Shown: piece after piece, positions 48,152 through 56,995 of the stretch
Position numbering within the stretch: the stretch's first letter is position 1
How the letters are laid out: every line of letters starts with the position of its first letter
Assembly (NCBI GenBank): GCA_003168255.1
Contig: PMSU01000055.1
Coordinates: 42,551-106,550, forward strand
From: Actinomycetota bacterium
GTDB lineage: Bacteria > Actinomycetota > Actinomycetes > Streptosporangiales > Streptosporangiaceae
Direction of reading: 5' to 3'
Length of the DNA: 64,000 nucleotides
Notes under the pieces: model-generated
Database searches by the model: none
What the model was told of the DNA's origin: nothing
What the model saw: only the letters and a program-made list of their open reading frames with translations
Program-made: the position numbers and the translations under genes

Positions 48152-48784
48152 GTGACGCAGGTTGCGGAGAAGAATCGCGACAGGATCTCGCGCCGCCAGG
48201 TCGACAAGTTCGCCGAGCGCCGCGCGCAGCTCGCCGACGCCGCGCTGGTGACCCTGGCCGAGCTTGGCTATGCCCGCACCAGCCTGCGCGAGATCGCCCA
48301 GAACTCCGAGTTCTCCCATGGCGTGCTGCACTACTACTTCCGCGACAAGGCCGACCTCATCATGGCGTGCGTCCGGCAGTACAACGCGTACTGCGTCACC
48401 CGCTACGACCAGATAGTCGCCACCTCGCAGTCGGCTGACGAGCTGAAGCGGGACTTCGCCGCGGGCCTGGCCAAGACGCTGCGCGAGGACACGGCGATGC
48501 ACCGCCTCTGGTATGACCTGCGGACGCAGAGCCTGTTCGAGCAGTCGTTCCAGGCGGACGTCGCGGAGATCGACAAGAGCCTGGAGCGGATGATCTGGCG
48601 GATCGTGAGCCAGTTCGCCGAGCTCGCCGGATCGCCGCCCGCCGTCTCCGCCGAGGTGGCGTACGCGATCTTCGACGGGCTGTTCCAGCAGGGCCTGCTC
48701 AAGCACCTGTCCGGGGACACCGGCGCGGCCAGCGAGTTGCAGGCGCACGCGGAGCTCCTGATGGGCAAGCTCGTCGTCGGCTGA
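48152..48784 (+). CDS. TetR-family transcriptional regulator
   Basis: A 210-residue TetR protein. HTH residues are SLREIAQNSEFSHGVLHYYFRDKADLI, and the C-terminal domain is TetR_C_6-like (LREDTAMHRLWYDLRTQSLFE). The track's start at TTG 48107 is less likely than GTG 48152, which follows GGACGGAAG. It is divergent from the SDR operon and probably represses it in response to an acyl-CoA. Confidence 0.86.
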   Translation: MTQVAEKNRDRISRRQVDKFAERRAQLADAALVTLAELGYARTSLREIAQNSEFSHGVLHYYFRDKADLIMACVRQYNAYCVTRYDQIVATSQSADELKRDFAAGLAKTLREDTAMHRLWYDLRTQSLFEQSFQADVAEIDKSLERMIWRIVSQFAELAGSPPAVSAEVAYAIFDGLFQQGLLKHLSGDTGAASELQAHAELLMGKLVVG

Positions 48785-48838
48785 GGACGTTCGGGTACCG
48801 CTGCCACCAAGCCGCCCTCCCACCGATTGCGTCCGCGA

Positions 48839-49531
48839 TCAGTCCATTCCTTTCTTTCCGGGTGCCCAGAAAGGCTTGGTGATGATCGCCCGGCGCTGCC
48901 AGCCGCGGTCCTGCACGAGGTGCTGGCGCACAGCCTGCACCGTGCGTGCTTCACCTGCGACATAGGCGATTCCGGGTTCATCGGGAAGATCCAGTTCAGC
49001 TACGGAAGCCGGCAGCACAGGCGATGATGCCGCGGCGGCGCCGCGGCGGTAGCACCAGGTGACCGCGGCTGGCATCGGCAGCCGATCCTCAGCCGTGTCG
49101 ACCTCGATGACCGCGTACGCCGCCGTGCCGGGCGGCAGGGCTGCCAGCATGGGGCCGATGGCGATTGCCGCGGTCTCTTCGCCGGCGAAGACGTGATAAG
49201 GAGCGGGCCGGGTGATGAAGCTGCCCTCGGGCTTGGTGAACATCACCTCTTGGCCTGGACTGGCGTTCCTGGCCCACAGCGAGCCTGGGTCGTCACCGTC
49301 GTGATCGGCCACGCAAAGGTGCACGGCGCCCCCGTCGTAGTCCCATACCGAGTAGGTCCGCAACGGCCCGGGAAGCCTGTTGCCCCGTCCGGGCCCTGAT
49401 CCGACCAGAACACGCACCTGCTGGCCGGGCACCCAGTCCAGCCCGCGAAGCCCGGGACCGGAGATCCGGATCCGGCGCGTTCGCCTGCTGACGAAGTCGA
49501 TCGAATCGATCCGGCCTCGGACGAACTTCAT
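48839..49531 (-). CDS. siderophore-interacting-protein-like FAD reductase
   Basis: A 230-residue member of the SIP family (FAD-binding, ferredoxin-reductase-like). RIRISGPGLRGLDWVPGQQV and PLRTYSVWDYDGG form the FAD domain; VFAGEETAAIAIGPMLAALP and AYVAGEARTVQAVRQHL form the NAD(P) side, ending in KPFWAPG. ATG 49531 shares its A with the TGA stop of the preceding ligase-like gene, so translation is coupled. Coupling to a CoA-synthetase-like protein is unusual for iron-siderophore reductases. Confidence 0.82.
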   Translation of the reverse strand: MKFVRGRIDSIDFVSRRTRRIRISGPGLRGLDWVPGQQVRVLVGSGPGRGNRLPGPLRTYSVWDYDGGAVHLCVADHDGDDPGSLWARNASPGQEVMFTKPEGSFITRPAPYHVFAGEETAAIAIGPMLAALPPGTAAYAVIEVDTAEDRLPMPAAVTWCYRRGAAAASSPVLPASVAELDLPDEPGIAYVAGEARTVQAVRQHLVQDRGWQRRAIITKPFWAPGKKGMD

Positions 49532-51006
49532 CACATGTCTCCGCTTCGAGGCACCATCCAAAGGTCACCGTCGCAGTCGCGCCGGGCCTTGTCGCCAGTG
49601 GAAAACACCCCTTCGAAGCGCGACCAGCATGGCGCTCCCTCCTCGGGCTCGATGGCGCCGACCATGCCCGGCAGGGGCGTGAGCATGATCCCTCCGGTCA
49701 GCGAGTTCGACCAGTTGGTGACAAACGGGATGTGGTCCTGGCCGATCGCGGTGCGCCACGACCGGCAGGCGCTCGGGTCCAGCATCCGGCCTCCGGCGAG
49801 CTCCAGCGCCTCGATATCCGAAGTGAGCAGCCGGAGGCTGCTCAGGCGGCGCTTCGCGGGAGGGTGACCTGGGGAGCGCGCGATGGCCTGGATCAGCGAC
49901 GGGGGGAGATCCAGGATGGTCACCCCGTACCGTTCGATGATGTCCCAGCACCTGGCGTACTTCAGGTCCGCGACCACTGGCCGCAAGTTAATGCGCCCGG
50001 AGGTCTGTGCCGTCATTACCGGCGGCCCCTCGAGCAGGACGCAGGTCGCGCCGCCCGCCAGGGCACCGTACACGGCGTAGGCATGGCTGCCCATCGTCGC
50101 GGGGTGCGCGGCGTACCAGCAGACATCGCTGTCAGGCTGCACGTCGAACGCCAGACGATGCGTAGCCGCGACATGGGTGAGAAATCCCGCTGAGCTGTAC
50201 AGGAGCATCCGCGCTGAATCGCCGGGTTGACGGATCACGACGCTGTCTGGCTGGCGGTCCACGAGGTCGTTCCACCACACGTCGCGTCCCTTGACCCAGT
50301 CGATCGGCCACCCGGTGCGGCGCACGATCAGTACCCGGGCTACTTGCGGGCAGGCGCCGAGCGCCTCATCCAGGGCCGGCTTGAGTGGACCCATGGTTCC
50401 CGGCGAGCGGTCCCCGTCGGCCGAGATGACCAGCCGGGCACCGGTCTGGCGGATCAGCCTGGTGAGTACCTCAGCGTGCGGCCGGGGGAAGATGAAGTGG
50501 TGCCGGGCACCAAGCCGGGCACAAGCCAGCATGGCCACGACCGCCTCGGGGAGCGGCGGCATGCAGATGGCCACGGCGGCGTCAGGCTCGACACCGAGTT
50601 CCGCCAGGGCGTTGGCGGCCCGGCACACGTCCGCCTGGAGCTGCCGGTAGGTGATCGTGCGGGTGTCGCCGGGTCCGCCTTCCCAGTGCAGCGCCACCCT
50701 GTCGCCGTTCCCAGCATCCACGTGGCGGTCGACACAGTTGACCGCCACGTTCAGGGTGCCCCCGGCGAACCACGAAGGATGCGGGAAGCCGCCGTCGAGC
50801 GGCGACGACCAGGGAGTCGCCCAGGTCAGCCGCCTGGCCTCGTCCGCCCAGAAGCCCACGGGGTCCTGGGCAGCCTTCGCATAGATCTCCGGCTGGGCGC
50901 TGACATTTCCGGTCAACGCGGTGGCGGGTTCGGGCCCGTGTGCTTCGCCGGCGTTCCGCTCCCCGCCGCGCGCTCCCCGCCGCGCGCTCCTCGGCCAGAC
51001 CGCCAC
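49531..51006 (-). CDS. acetyl/acetoacetyl-CoA synthetase-like protein, truncated and with a degenerate P-loop
   Basis: A 491-residue protein of the acetyl-CoA synthetase branch. The N-terminus (FWADEARRLTW, then WFAGGTLNVAVNCVDRHVDAG) is normal. The ATP loop, usually YTSGSTGKPKG, reads LYSSAGFLTHVAAT, lacking the Thr/Gly/Lys pattern. The protein ends at TGDKARRDCDGDLWMVPRSG, right at the hinge, so the ~110-residue C-terminal domain with the catalytic lysine is missing. It is probably inactive or altered in function. GTG 51006 is the first start after the DUF3052 stop. Confidence 0.82.
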   Translation of the reverse strand: MAVWPRSARRGARGGERNAGEAHGPEPATALTGNVSAQPEIYAKAAQDPVGFWADEARRLTWATPWSSPLDGGFPHPSWFAGGTLNVAVNCVDRHVDAGNGDRVALHWEGGPGDTRTITYRQLQADVCRAANALAELGVEPDAAVAICMPPLPEAVVAMLACARLGARHHFIFPRPHAEVLTRLIRQTGARLVISADGDRSPGTMGPLKPALDEALGACPQVARVLIVRRTGWPIDWVKGRDVWWNDLVDRQPDSVVIRQPGDSARMLLYSSAGFLTHVAATHRLAFDVQPDSDVCWYAAHPATMGSHAYAVYGALAGGATCVLLEGPPVMTAQTSGRINLRPVVADLKYARCWDIIERYGVTILDLPPSLIQAIARSPGHPPAKRRLSSLRLLTSDIEALELAGGRMLDPSACRSWRTAIGQDHIPFVTNWSNSLTGGIMLTPLPGMVGAIEPEEGAPCWSRFEGVFSTGDKARRDCDGDLWMVPRSGDM

Positions 51007-51013
51007 GACTGCC

Positions 51014-51439
51014 TCACGGTGCTCCCTTCGCTGCCTGCTCGCTGCGGTTGGCCAGCCGCCAGACCACTCGGTGGCCGGACCAGTCGTCGTCGATGGCGGC
51101 GACCTTGACGTCGACCACACCGAGCGGGAGAGCGTGCTCGCGGACGACGTCGCCGGTGATGTTGCTGTCGTGGCCTGCGGCCCGGCGAGGCCATGCGATC
51201 CACAGGGCACCGCTCGGATAGATGCGTCGCACGAGGTCAGGCAGGCGGCGGGGTAGCTCCTCGGCGGCGGCGAAGAAGCTGATGATGAGGTCCGCGGGCT
51301 CGGGCGCGTGGATGTGTGCCAGGCCGGATGGCGGGTCGGTGAGGTGCCATCCCGGCGGTGGTTCGTCGAGACAGATCCGCTGACCCGGCTTGATCCCGAG
51401 CTTGCGGGCCTGCGGAGTGCCCGAGTAGCCGACCGCCAT
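51014..51439 (-). CDS. DUF3052-family protein
   Basis: A 141-residue actinobacterial DUF3052 protein. It has the family start VGYSGTPQARKLGIKPGQR, PPPGWHL, then IISFFAAAEELPRRLPDL and SGALWIAWPRRAAG, ending LGVVDVKVAAIDDDWSG. The fold resembles a small methyltransferase-like or Rossmann domain without cofactor motifs. It precedes the ligase-like gene by seven bases. The function is unknown. Confidence 0.85.
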   Translation of the reverse strand: MAVGYSGTPQARKLGIKPGQRICLDEPPPGWHLTDPPSGLAHIHAPEPADLIISFFAAAEELPRRLPDLVRRIYPSGALWIAWPRRAAGHDSNITGDVVREHALPLGVVDVKVAAIDDDWSGHRVVWRLANRSEQAAKGAP

Positions 51440-51513
51440 CTGCTCAGTGGCCGGCTGACCGGCGGCCTTCGCTGCGGGGCGCGGTATCCACGAGGACTGA
51501 GCGTAGATGATTC

Positions 51514-52035
51514 TTATACGTGTCGAGCCACCCGGGCCCTGGCCATCCGGTTCAGGGTCTCGGCCATGTTATGGCGGAGCTGATCCAGGCGGCCGCCGAG
51601 AACCGTCGCGGCGTTGGCCGGGTCCGCCAGGACGCCAGCACGCAGCCCGGTGTCGCCAGGGCCGTGCACGAAACTGTGCCGCACCAGCGTGCGGGAGGGC
51701 GACCCGCCGGGCAGCAGCTCATAGCGCCAGCACGATCCTGGGCGGTCCAGAGCGCCAGTGGGGTCGAGGACTACCCAGGCGAACGTCCGCGGCTCGTCGC
51801 ACTCGGTGACTACGCATTCCACCGTCGAGGTGAACTGGGCGAACTGGTTGCGACCCTCGAACCTGGCACCGACTCGCGGCCTGCCCTCGCCATCCAGCCA
51901 CGCAGCGCCCGCACACTCAGGGCTCCACTCGCCGACCCGGGACACGTCGGTGATCAGCTTCCAGACCTCCGCCGCCGGCATCGCGATGGGCACTTCCACG
52001 TCCACCCGGGCTCCGGTGACTGCGTCGTCGTACAT
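51514..52035 (-). CDS. SRPBCC (polyketide cyclase/START-like) protein
   Basis: A 173-residue helix-grip protein. VDVEVPIAMPAAEVWKLITDVSRVGEWSPE is the classic N-terminal signature, with ARFEGRNQ and TFAWVVLDP following. Such proteins bind hydrophobic ligands. AGGAG is well placed before ATG 52035. It may belong with the DUF3052 gene 75 bp downstream. Confidence 0.86.
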   Translation of the reverse strand: MYDDAVTGARVDVEVPIAMPAAEVWKLITDVSRVGEWSPECAGAAWLDGEGRPRVGARFEGRNQFAQFTSTVECVVTECDEPRTFAWVVLDPTGALDRPGSCWRYELLPGGSPSRTLVRHSFVHGPGDTGLRAGVLADPANAATVLGGRLDQLRHNMAETLNRMARARVARHV

Positions 52036-52149
52036 GCTCCGCTCCTGCCTGTAGGGCCGATAGGCCGGGGCGCCGGTTGCTGCCTCCGGTACACCCGCGC
52101 CACGACGACGAACGGGTACCCCCGAAATAGACAGGATCGTTCGCGTTAT

Positions 52150-52521
52150 CTACCGGGCGGGCAGCCGCACCATCTCGGCGAGACGCTGGTCAAACCAGCG
52201 CTCCGTAGTCGCTTCGGCACGCAGGTCCGACTTGGCCGCGGCGAGATCGTCGCGCTCGTGGTCGGTGAAACCGTCCACTTCGGAGTCCAGGCGATGGTTG
52301 GCGGGAACCGCAATCGCCAGATACCTGCCGGCCAGCGGCCCAAGGTGCCCGCCAGGCCCTATCGGCGCGGCAGGCTCGGTCGCGGCCCGCGATGCCTGCC
52401 CACCGTTCCCGCTGGCCGGCCCGCCACCAGCGCACCCGCTAGCCAGGATCATCAAGGACATCACGGCCGCCACGCCGCAGGCCCTGGTTATCCGCGGCAG
52501 GCACACCCCGGCGAACGTCAT
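52150..52521 (-). CDS. small lipoprotein
   Basis: A 123-residue predicted lipoprotein: basic start, hydrophobic segment ACGVAAVMSLMILA, lipobox LASGC, then a Gly/Ala-rich linker. The mature domain (LAIAVPANHRLDSEVDGFTDHERDDLAAAKSDLRAEATTE) is an alpha/beta pattern I do not recognise. It has no close operon partner. Confidence 0.72.
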   Translation of the reverse strand: MTFAGVCLPRITRACGVAAVMSLMILASGCAGGGPASGNGGQASRAATEPAAPIGPGGHLGPLAGRYLAIAVPANHRLDSEVDGFTDHERDDLAAAKSDLRAEATTERWFDQRLAEMVRLPAR

Positions 52522-52660
52522 ACTGGTCAGGATCCGCCTCCTGCCGGTCCAGGCCCGCTGGCTCAGGCAGATGCCCAGTCGCGGTCTAGCTGTCCCCTAA
52601 GAGCACGGTTAGCCGGGCCAGCCGGTTCAACAGCGCAGCCCGGCGGCAAACCTGGCCCTG

Positions 52661-52710
52661 CCGCAATCACCCCTCCCCGGCGGCGCCGCAATCACCCCTC
52701 CCCGGCGGCT
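52661..52710. repeat. 25-bp direct duplication before the PAP2 gene
   Basis: CCGCAATCACCCCTCCCCGG+CGG occurs twice in succession. The 241-bp gap 52522-52762 otherwise holds the PAP2 promoter region, where TAGCCT stands eight bases before ATG 52763. Confidence 0.7.
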
Positions 52711-52762
52711 CCGCAATGCAGCAGAATTCGATAGTCCGGCCTGGCAGGTAGCCTCGAAGCCA

Positions 52763-53503
52763 ATGGAAGAGGTCCACGCGGCCACCGCGACTTCACGCCG
52801 TCCCCTGCGCCGGCGGTATCCGTGGCTGGTACCCGGCGGTCTCCTGCTGATCCTGACCCTCTTGACGATCAATGTGCTGACCGACGGCCCGCTGATCGCC
52901 GCGGATCGGTGGATCCGCAAGGTGGTGCAGGCTCAGGCGACCTCGGCGACCTGGAAGTGGCTCGGCGACGCAGACTACTCGCCTGCCATGCTGCTGGTCC
53001 GCATCGGTGGCTTCCATATTGCTATTTCCGTACTCGTGCTCGCCGCAGTCGTGGTGGCTGCCCGGCGCCGCACCCTGCGTCCGCTGTTCACCGCAGGAGT
53101 CGGCGTCACGCTGCTGCTGGGGATCGTCATCCCGGCGAAGATCTTGATCGGGCGGGTGCATCCCGGCCACGGCAGTCTCGCTCCCGGTAGCCTGGGTGCC
53201 TTCCCCTCCGGCCACACCACGACAGCGTGCGTGTGCTACGTCCTGGCCGTGCTGCTGCTTGTGCCGGATCCACCGGCCCGGATCCGGCGGGTCGCGCTGG
53301 CGGCTGTTTCGCTGCTGGGCTTCCTGGTCGGCGCCGCCTTGGTATGGTGCGATTTCCACTGGTTCACCGATGTCGTCGCCGGATGGGCCCTCGCGGCGCT
53401 CATCGTTCAGCTCACGGTGCGGCTGACCCGAAAGAAGGCCAGTCCGGACGGATCCCGCCTGGAGCAGCCAGCCGAGAGTCGTGCCTCCCCGGTTGCTCGA
53501 TAA
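52763..53503 (+). CDS. PAP2-family membrane phosphatase
   Basis: A 246-residue integral membrane phosphatase acting on lipid phosphates or undecaprenyl pyrophosphate. The three motifs are KILIGRVHPG (C1), PSGHTTTAC (C2) and CDFHWFTDVVAGW (C3, where the usual SR is replaced by CD/F spacing but H and D are kept). Five or six TM helices are visible. ATG 52763 has TAGCCT eight bases upstream. It is probably involved in cell-envelope lipid recycling. Confidence 0.88.
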   Translation: MEEVHAATATSRRPLRRRYPWLVPGGLLLILTLLTINVLTDGPLIAADRWIRKVVQAQATSATWKWLGDADYSPAMLLVRIGGFHIAISVLVLAAVVVAARRRTLRPLFTAGVGVTLLLGIVIPAKILIGRVHPGHGSLAPGSLGAFPSGHTTTACVCYVLAVLLLVPDPPARIRRVALAAVSLLGFLVGAALVWCDFHWFTDVVAGWALAALIVQLTVRLTRKKASPDGSRLEQPAESRASPVAR

Positions 53504-53667
53504 GACCGGTACGCCCATCGGTATATGTGACACTCCCAGAGCCATCTGTCAACTCGCTCAGGTGACAACAATCGCTGGGCGTCGGCGTTGAGCGCCAGAA
53601 AGATGGCATACATAGCACCAAATCCACGTCACCTTGATCAACACCCCTACCGGATTTCGCCGAGCGA

Positions 53668-54297
53668 TTACCCCTTAGGGGCTTGATCTTGTACCGCGCG
53701 TAGCCTGCGCAGAATCTGCTCTAGCTCACCGGCGTTAGTATCGGATCGCCGACTGAGCTGCCAGACCAGATCGTCGAGCACGTTCCAGCACATCACCTTG
53801 TTTTCCCACCGGTTCTCGATTAATGCCTGTTGCACCTTGTAGGCCTTCACGAGCAGCCGGATCCGGCCGACTGGCAGCTCATACGCATATGCGGATGTGG
53901 TGCGGGGCGTACTGATGAAGTTCGCCAGCTCAGAGTTCAGGCCGACGAGTACCTTCCGCGTGGCTGTAGCAGGATTGTGCTCGCTTCGCCTGGTGCGGAT
54001 AGCAGTCGCGGCGTTTTGCAGCGCTATAGTCACCAGCGCGATGGCCCCTGCATTCACCACCTCCGCAGGAAACAGTATCCCGCCGGTCGCCAGTGTGCCG
54101 GCAGCGGTTGCAACGACGGCTATCGCCACTGCTTGCGCGATCTTGATAATGATCGCCACCAGCCTGTCCAGCAGCGAATGGTCCTGCGTCCTTTCCGTCA
54201 ATCGCAGTTTCGCACGCAGCAACCGGATTTGAACCAGCGCTGCGTCGCGGGTGCGCCGGTGCCGTTGCCCGCAGCCGGGACAGGTGTCGGCGAGCAA
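53668..54297 (-). CDS. membrane protein with zinc ribbon; 5' end abuts a tandem array
   Basis: From TTG 54297 the protein has CPGCGQRH, a basic helix, a long hydrophobic region (about residues 45-95, two TM segments) and a helical C-terminal domain (VGRIRLLVKAYKVQQALIENRW). The frame continues upstream with WRIPWVFACTGCQV, which supplies a second CxxC to make a complete CxxC-10-CxxC ribbon, yet no ATG/GTG/TTG lies there before a TAG formed in the 25-bp array. The real start seems lost or non-standard. The family is unknown. Confidence 0.65.
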   Translation of the reverse strand: MLADTCPGCGQRHRRTRDAALVQIRLLRAKLRLTERTQDHSLLDRLVAIIIKIAQAVAIAVVATAAGTLATGGILFPAEVVNAGAIALVTIALQNAATAIRTRRSEHNPATATRKVLVGLNSELANFISTPRTTSAYAYELPVGRIRLLVKAYKVQQALIENRWENKVMCWNVLDDLVWQLSRRSDTNAGELEQILRRLRAVQDQAPKG

Positions 54298-54345
54298 TAC
54301 CTGGCAGCCGGTGCAGGCAAAGACCCACGGGATCCGCCAGCTGAG

Positions 54346-54445
54346 CGCGCTTCCTTGCGTCCCGCCGCTACACGCTTCCTTGCGTCCCGCCGCTACACGC
54401 TTCCTTGCGTCCCGCCGCTACACGCTTCCTTGCTTCCCGCCGCTA
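54346..54445. repeat. 25-bp tandem array x4
   Basis: CACGCTTCCTTGCGTCCCGC+CGCTA is repeated four times (the first and last with small changes) from 54346 to 54445. It fills the space between the alcohol dehydrogenase stop and the zinc-ribbon gene. 25 bp is not a multiple of three, so all frames are shifted from unit to unit. Confidence 0.92.
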
Positions 54446-55396
54446 CACGGACGGGGTGAGGACGATCTTGCCGACCTTGCCACCGGTACTGAACCGGTTA
54501 TAGGCGGCGGCCACGTCGTCAAGCCCGAATGTCGCATCGACCGGGACTCGGATCCGTCCAGCTGCCAGCAGCGGAAGTACGCGCTTCTCGACTTGGCGGG
54601 CGAGTATCGCCTTCTCCTCCAGCGGGCGGCCGCGCAGGGTCGAAGCGCTGATCCGGCCGCGCTTGTGCATCAGCTCGCCAAGATTGAGCTCGGCGCTGGC
54701 GCCGGCGCTCATGCCGATGACCACGATGCGGCCGCTGGTGGCGATGGAGCTGACGTTCTCAGCGAGGTTGGTCGCGCCGACCAGCTCGAGGATCACGTCG
54801 AAGGGCCCGTGCTCTGCGAAGTTCTCGGGGGCGATGACCTGCTCGGCGCCAAGCGCCGCGACCGCGTCCCGGCTGTCGGGGTTGCGGACGGTTGCGATGA
54901 CACGGGCCCCTGTGGTGACGCCGAGCTGGACCGCGGCGGTGCCGACGCCTCCCGCGGCGCCGTGCACCAGGAGCCTGTCGCCGGCCTGCAGGCAGCCCTG
55001 GCCGAAGATCGCGTCGTAGGCGGTCAGGAACACTTCGGGGAATCCGCCGGCGTCGGCCCATCCGAGCCCGTCGGGGACGGGCATGAGCTGACGCTCGTGC
55101 ACGACGGCCAGCTCCGCCTGCCCCGCGCCGGCGACGATCGCCATGACCCGGTCGCCGGGACGGAAGCGCGTGACATTGCGGCCAACCTCGGCGACCTCGC
55201 CGGCCAGCTCCAGGCCGGGGATGTCCTCGGGGACACCCGAGCCAGGGGGCGGCGGGTAGAAGCCGCGCACCTGCATCTGGTCGGCGCCGTTGAGCCCTGC
55301 AGCGCGGACACGGACCAGGACTTCACCGGGGCCGGGCTGCGGATCAGGATGCTCCGCTACGACGACCCCGCCGTCGCGGATGGTGGCGGCACGCAC
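54443..55396 (-). CDS. quinone-oxidoreductase-like alcohol dehydrogenase (zinc-independent MDR)
   Basis: A 317-residue medium-chain dehydrogenase/reductase. The N-terminal GroES-like domain has GEVLVRVRAAGLNGADQMQVRG, and the cofactor motif is LLVHGAAGGVGTAAVQLG. Zinc-binding cysteines are lacking, as in quinone oxidoreductases. GTG 55396 (VRAATIRDGG) follows GGAGTGAG; the ORF's longer start crosses the promoter. It is divergent from a TetR gene, which probably controls it. Its stop codon lies within the first bases of the 25-bp array. Confidence 0.88.
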   Translation of the reverse strand: MRAATIRDGGVVVAEHPDPQPGPGEVLVRVRAAGLNGADQMQVRGFYPPPPGSGVPEDIPGLELAGEVAEVGRNVTRFRPGDRVMAIVAGAGQAELAVVHERQLMPVPDGLGWADAGGFPEVFLTAYDAIFGQGCLQAGDRLLVHGAAGGVGTAAVQLGVTTGARVIATVRNPDSRDAVAALGAEQVIAPENFAEHGPFDVILELVGATNLAENVSSIATSGRIVVIGMSAGASAELNLGELMHKRGRISASTLRGRPLEEKAILARQVEKRVLPLLAAGRIRVPVDATFGLDDVAAAYNRFSTGGKVGKIVLTPSV

Positions 55397-55442
55397 AGTC
55401 TCACTCCGATCTCGTGCCACGGCCGGTCCGGGCACGCATGTG

Positions 55443-55448
55443 TACAAT
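55443..55448 (+). promoter_or_regulatory. candidate -10 element and operator region of the ADH/TetR pair
   Basis: TACAAT lies 24 bp before the TetR GTG. It is embedded in TGTACAATG...ACATTACA, an imperfect inverted repeat covering 55441-55460, suitable for TetR binding between the two genes. Confidence 0.45.
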
Positions 55449-55471
55449 GACCACATTACAAGGAGTGTGCA

Positions 55472-56053
55472 GTGTCAACATCGACCAGGGACAGCTATCA
55501 CCACGGCGATCTGCGCGCCGCCTGTCTGGACGCGGCGATGGAGCTCCTCGGGGAAGAAGACGAGACTGCGCTGTCGCTACGCGGGGTAGCCCGCCGCGCA
55601 GGCGTGTCGGCCAACGCTCCCTACCGGCACTATCGCGACAAGGAAGCGCTGCTGGCCGCGCTGGCAACGCGAGGCTTCCAGGACCTAACCGCACGCCTGG
55701 TCACCGCCGACTCCTCGGCCGTGCCGGGTGCGGAGTTCATCGCCCTGGCCCAGGCCTACGTGAACTACGCAGTCGAGCACCCGGCTCTGTTCCGGCTGAT
55801 GTTCGGACACCCCTGCAGCCGATCGCATCCCGACGCCGCCGCCGCCGCCGGCCAGGCATCCGCCGTTCTTGCCGCCCGCGTCGCCACGGCGATATTGCCC
55901 GCACACCGGGACGCCTTCATGATCGGCTGCTGGGCCCTCGTCCACGGCCTGGCCGCCCTGATCCTCGACGGCAAGCTCACCGCATCTGATCCGGGCAAAG
56001 TCAGCGAGCTTGTCCGCGTCACAGTCGCGACTATGCTGGCCGGCGACCGATGA
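55472..56053 (+). CDS. TetR-family transcriptional regulator (WHG domain)
   Basis: A 193-residue TetR protein. YHHGDLRAACLDAAMELL and SLRGVARRAGVSANAPYRHYRDKEALL form the DNA-binding domain, and AYVNYAVEHPALFRLMFG is the WHG-type ligand domain. AAGGAG precedes GTG 55472 by six bases. Its 3' end overlaps the convergent methyltransferase gene by 23 bp. Confidence 0.88.
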   Translation: MSTSTRDSYHHGDLRAACLDAAMELLGEEDETALSLRGVARRAGVSANAPYRHYRDKEALLAALATRGFQDLTARLVTADSSAVPGAEFIALAQAYVNYAVEHPALFRLMFGHPCSRSHPDAAAAAGQASAVLAARVATAILPAHRDAFMIGCWALVHGLAALILDGKLTASDPGKVSELVRVTVATMLAGDR

Positions 56054-56780
56054 ACAGTTCGCGGGGTTGCCGGTCCTCGGAGGTTTCCTCCGCGATGGCC
56101 TGTGGTTCGAATCCAGCGTCAGCGAGCAACCCGAGCCACGTATCGCGGCCAAACAATCCGAGCCGGTGCGTCTCGTGAACGACCTGTACCGGACCGCCTA
56201 GGTCGCGGAGCATGTACACGTAATCCGTCAGCGTCCAGGTGTCGCCCGGATCCGGATCCCAGGACCATTCCAGGAAGCGCGCCCCGCGGCCATCGGCATC
56301 GTCGTCGCCGCCGCAGCCGGTGCCCGCTTCAAAGGTCTCGGTGATGTGGTCGGGGATGAAAACCGCGACGCCGCCGGGCCGGCAGTGCGCGAAGGCGGTA
56401 ACCATGACCTGCCTGAGGTCGCCTTCGCTGGTCATGTAGTCCACGGCATCGTGGACGAACACCGCGTCGAAGGTCCTGCCCAGCCGGATAGTGCGCATGT
56501 CACCCAGGACGTGCGGGCAGTCCGGGTTGAGCCGTTGTGACACATCGAGCATGGCTTGGGACAGATCAACAAGCGTCAAGGCGAACCGTGTCTTCAGGTG
56601 ACTGGCATTGCAGCCGCCGCCGCTGCCCAGGTCCAGGACATCCCGAACGGGCCCGGAGGCCAGACCGAATACCCCAGCCGCGAAGGCGGCCTCCTCTGCG
56701 TACTCCTCCGGCGGAGAGATGAGCGGCCACCATCCCGCCAAGTCCTGATAGAGGCGATACTCAACTGTCTCCTCAGCCAT
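56031..56780 (-). CDS. class I SAM-dependent methyltransferase
   Basis: A 249-residue methyltransferase. Motif I is VLDLGSGGGCNASHLK, then LTLVDLSQAMLDVSQ, HVLGDMRTIRL and FDAVFVHDAVDYM. C-terminal strands (FIPDHITETFEAGTG, TDYVYMLRD) match small-molecule methyltransferases. ATG 56780 is preferred over the longer ORF start (56816). The acceptor is unknown. Confidence 0.85.
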   Translation of the reverse strand: MAEETVEYRLYQDLAGWWPLISPPEEYAEEAAFAAGVFGLASGPVRDVLDLGSGGGCNASHLKTRFALTLVDLSQAMLDVSQRLNPDCPHVLGDMRTIRLGRTFDAVFVHDAVDYMTSEGDLRQVMVTAFAHCRPGGVAVFIPDHITETFEAGTGCGGDDDADGRGARFLEWSWDPDPGDTWTLTDYVYMLRDLGGPVQVVHETHRLGLFGRDTWLGLLADAGFEPQAIAEETSEDRQPRELFIGRRPA

Positions 56781-56995
56781 GATGACCTCATCCCGGTGAT
56801 CTACGTGGCGCCGCACGTTATCAGTGCGACGGGCCGTAGAAGGGCCCGTCCGCGTGTAACCGGGATTCCCTTGCTCATCTGCACCGGGTGGGCAGCCTGT
56901 GACGGCCGCCGGTGACCTGCCTTCCAGTTATCAGATCCCGCTCCAGCCACTACGGACAACCGGAGCCAAGCAGGAAGTCGACCAGGCCGCAGCGC

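Noticed and set aside
54346-54445. Regular repeats that could be mistaken for a small CRISPR array
   Set aside because: The units are contiguous 25-bp copies without spacers, and no cas genes are present in the window.
56095-56125. GGTTCGAATCC, the T-loop signature of a tRNA
   Set aside because: No pairing acceptor, D or anticodon arms can be drawn around it, and it lies inside a well-supported methyltransferase gene on the other strand.
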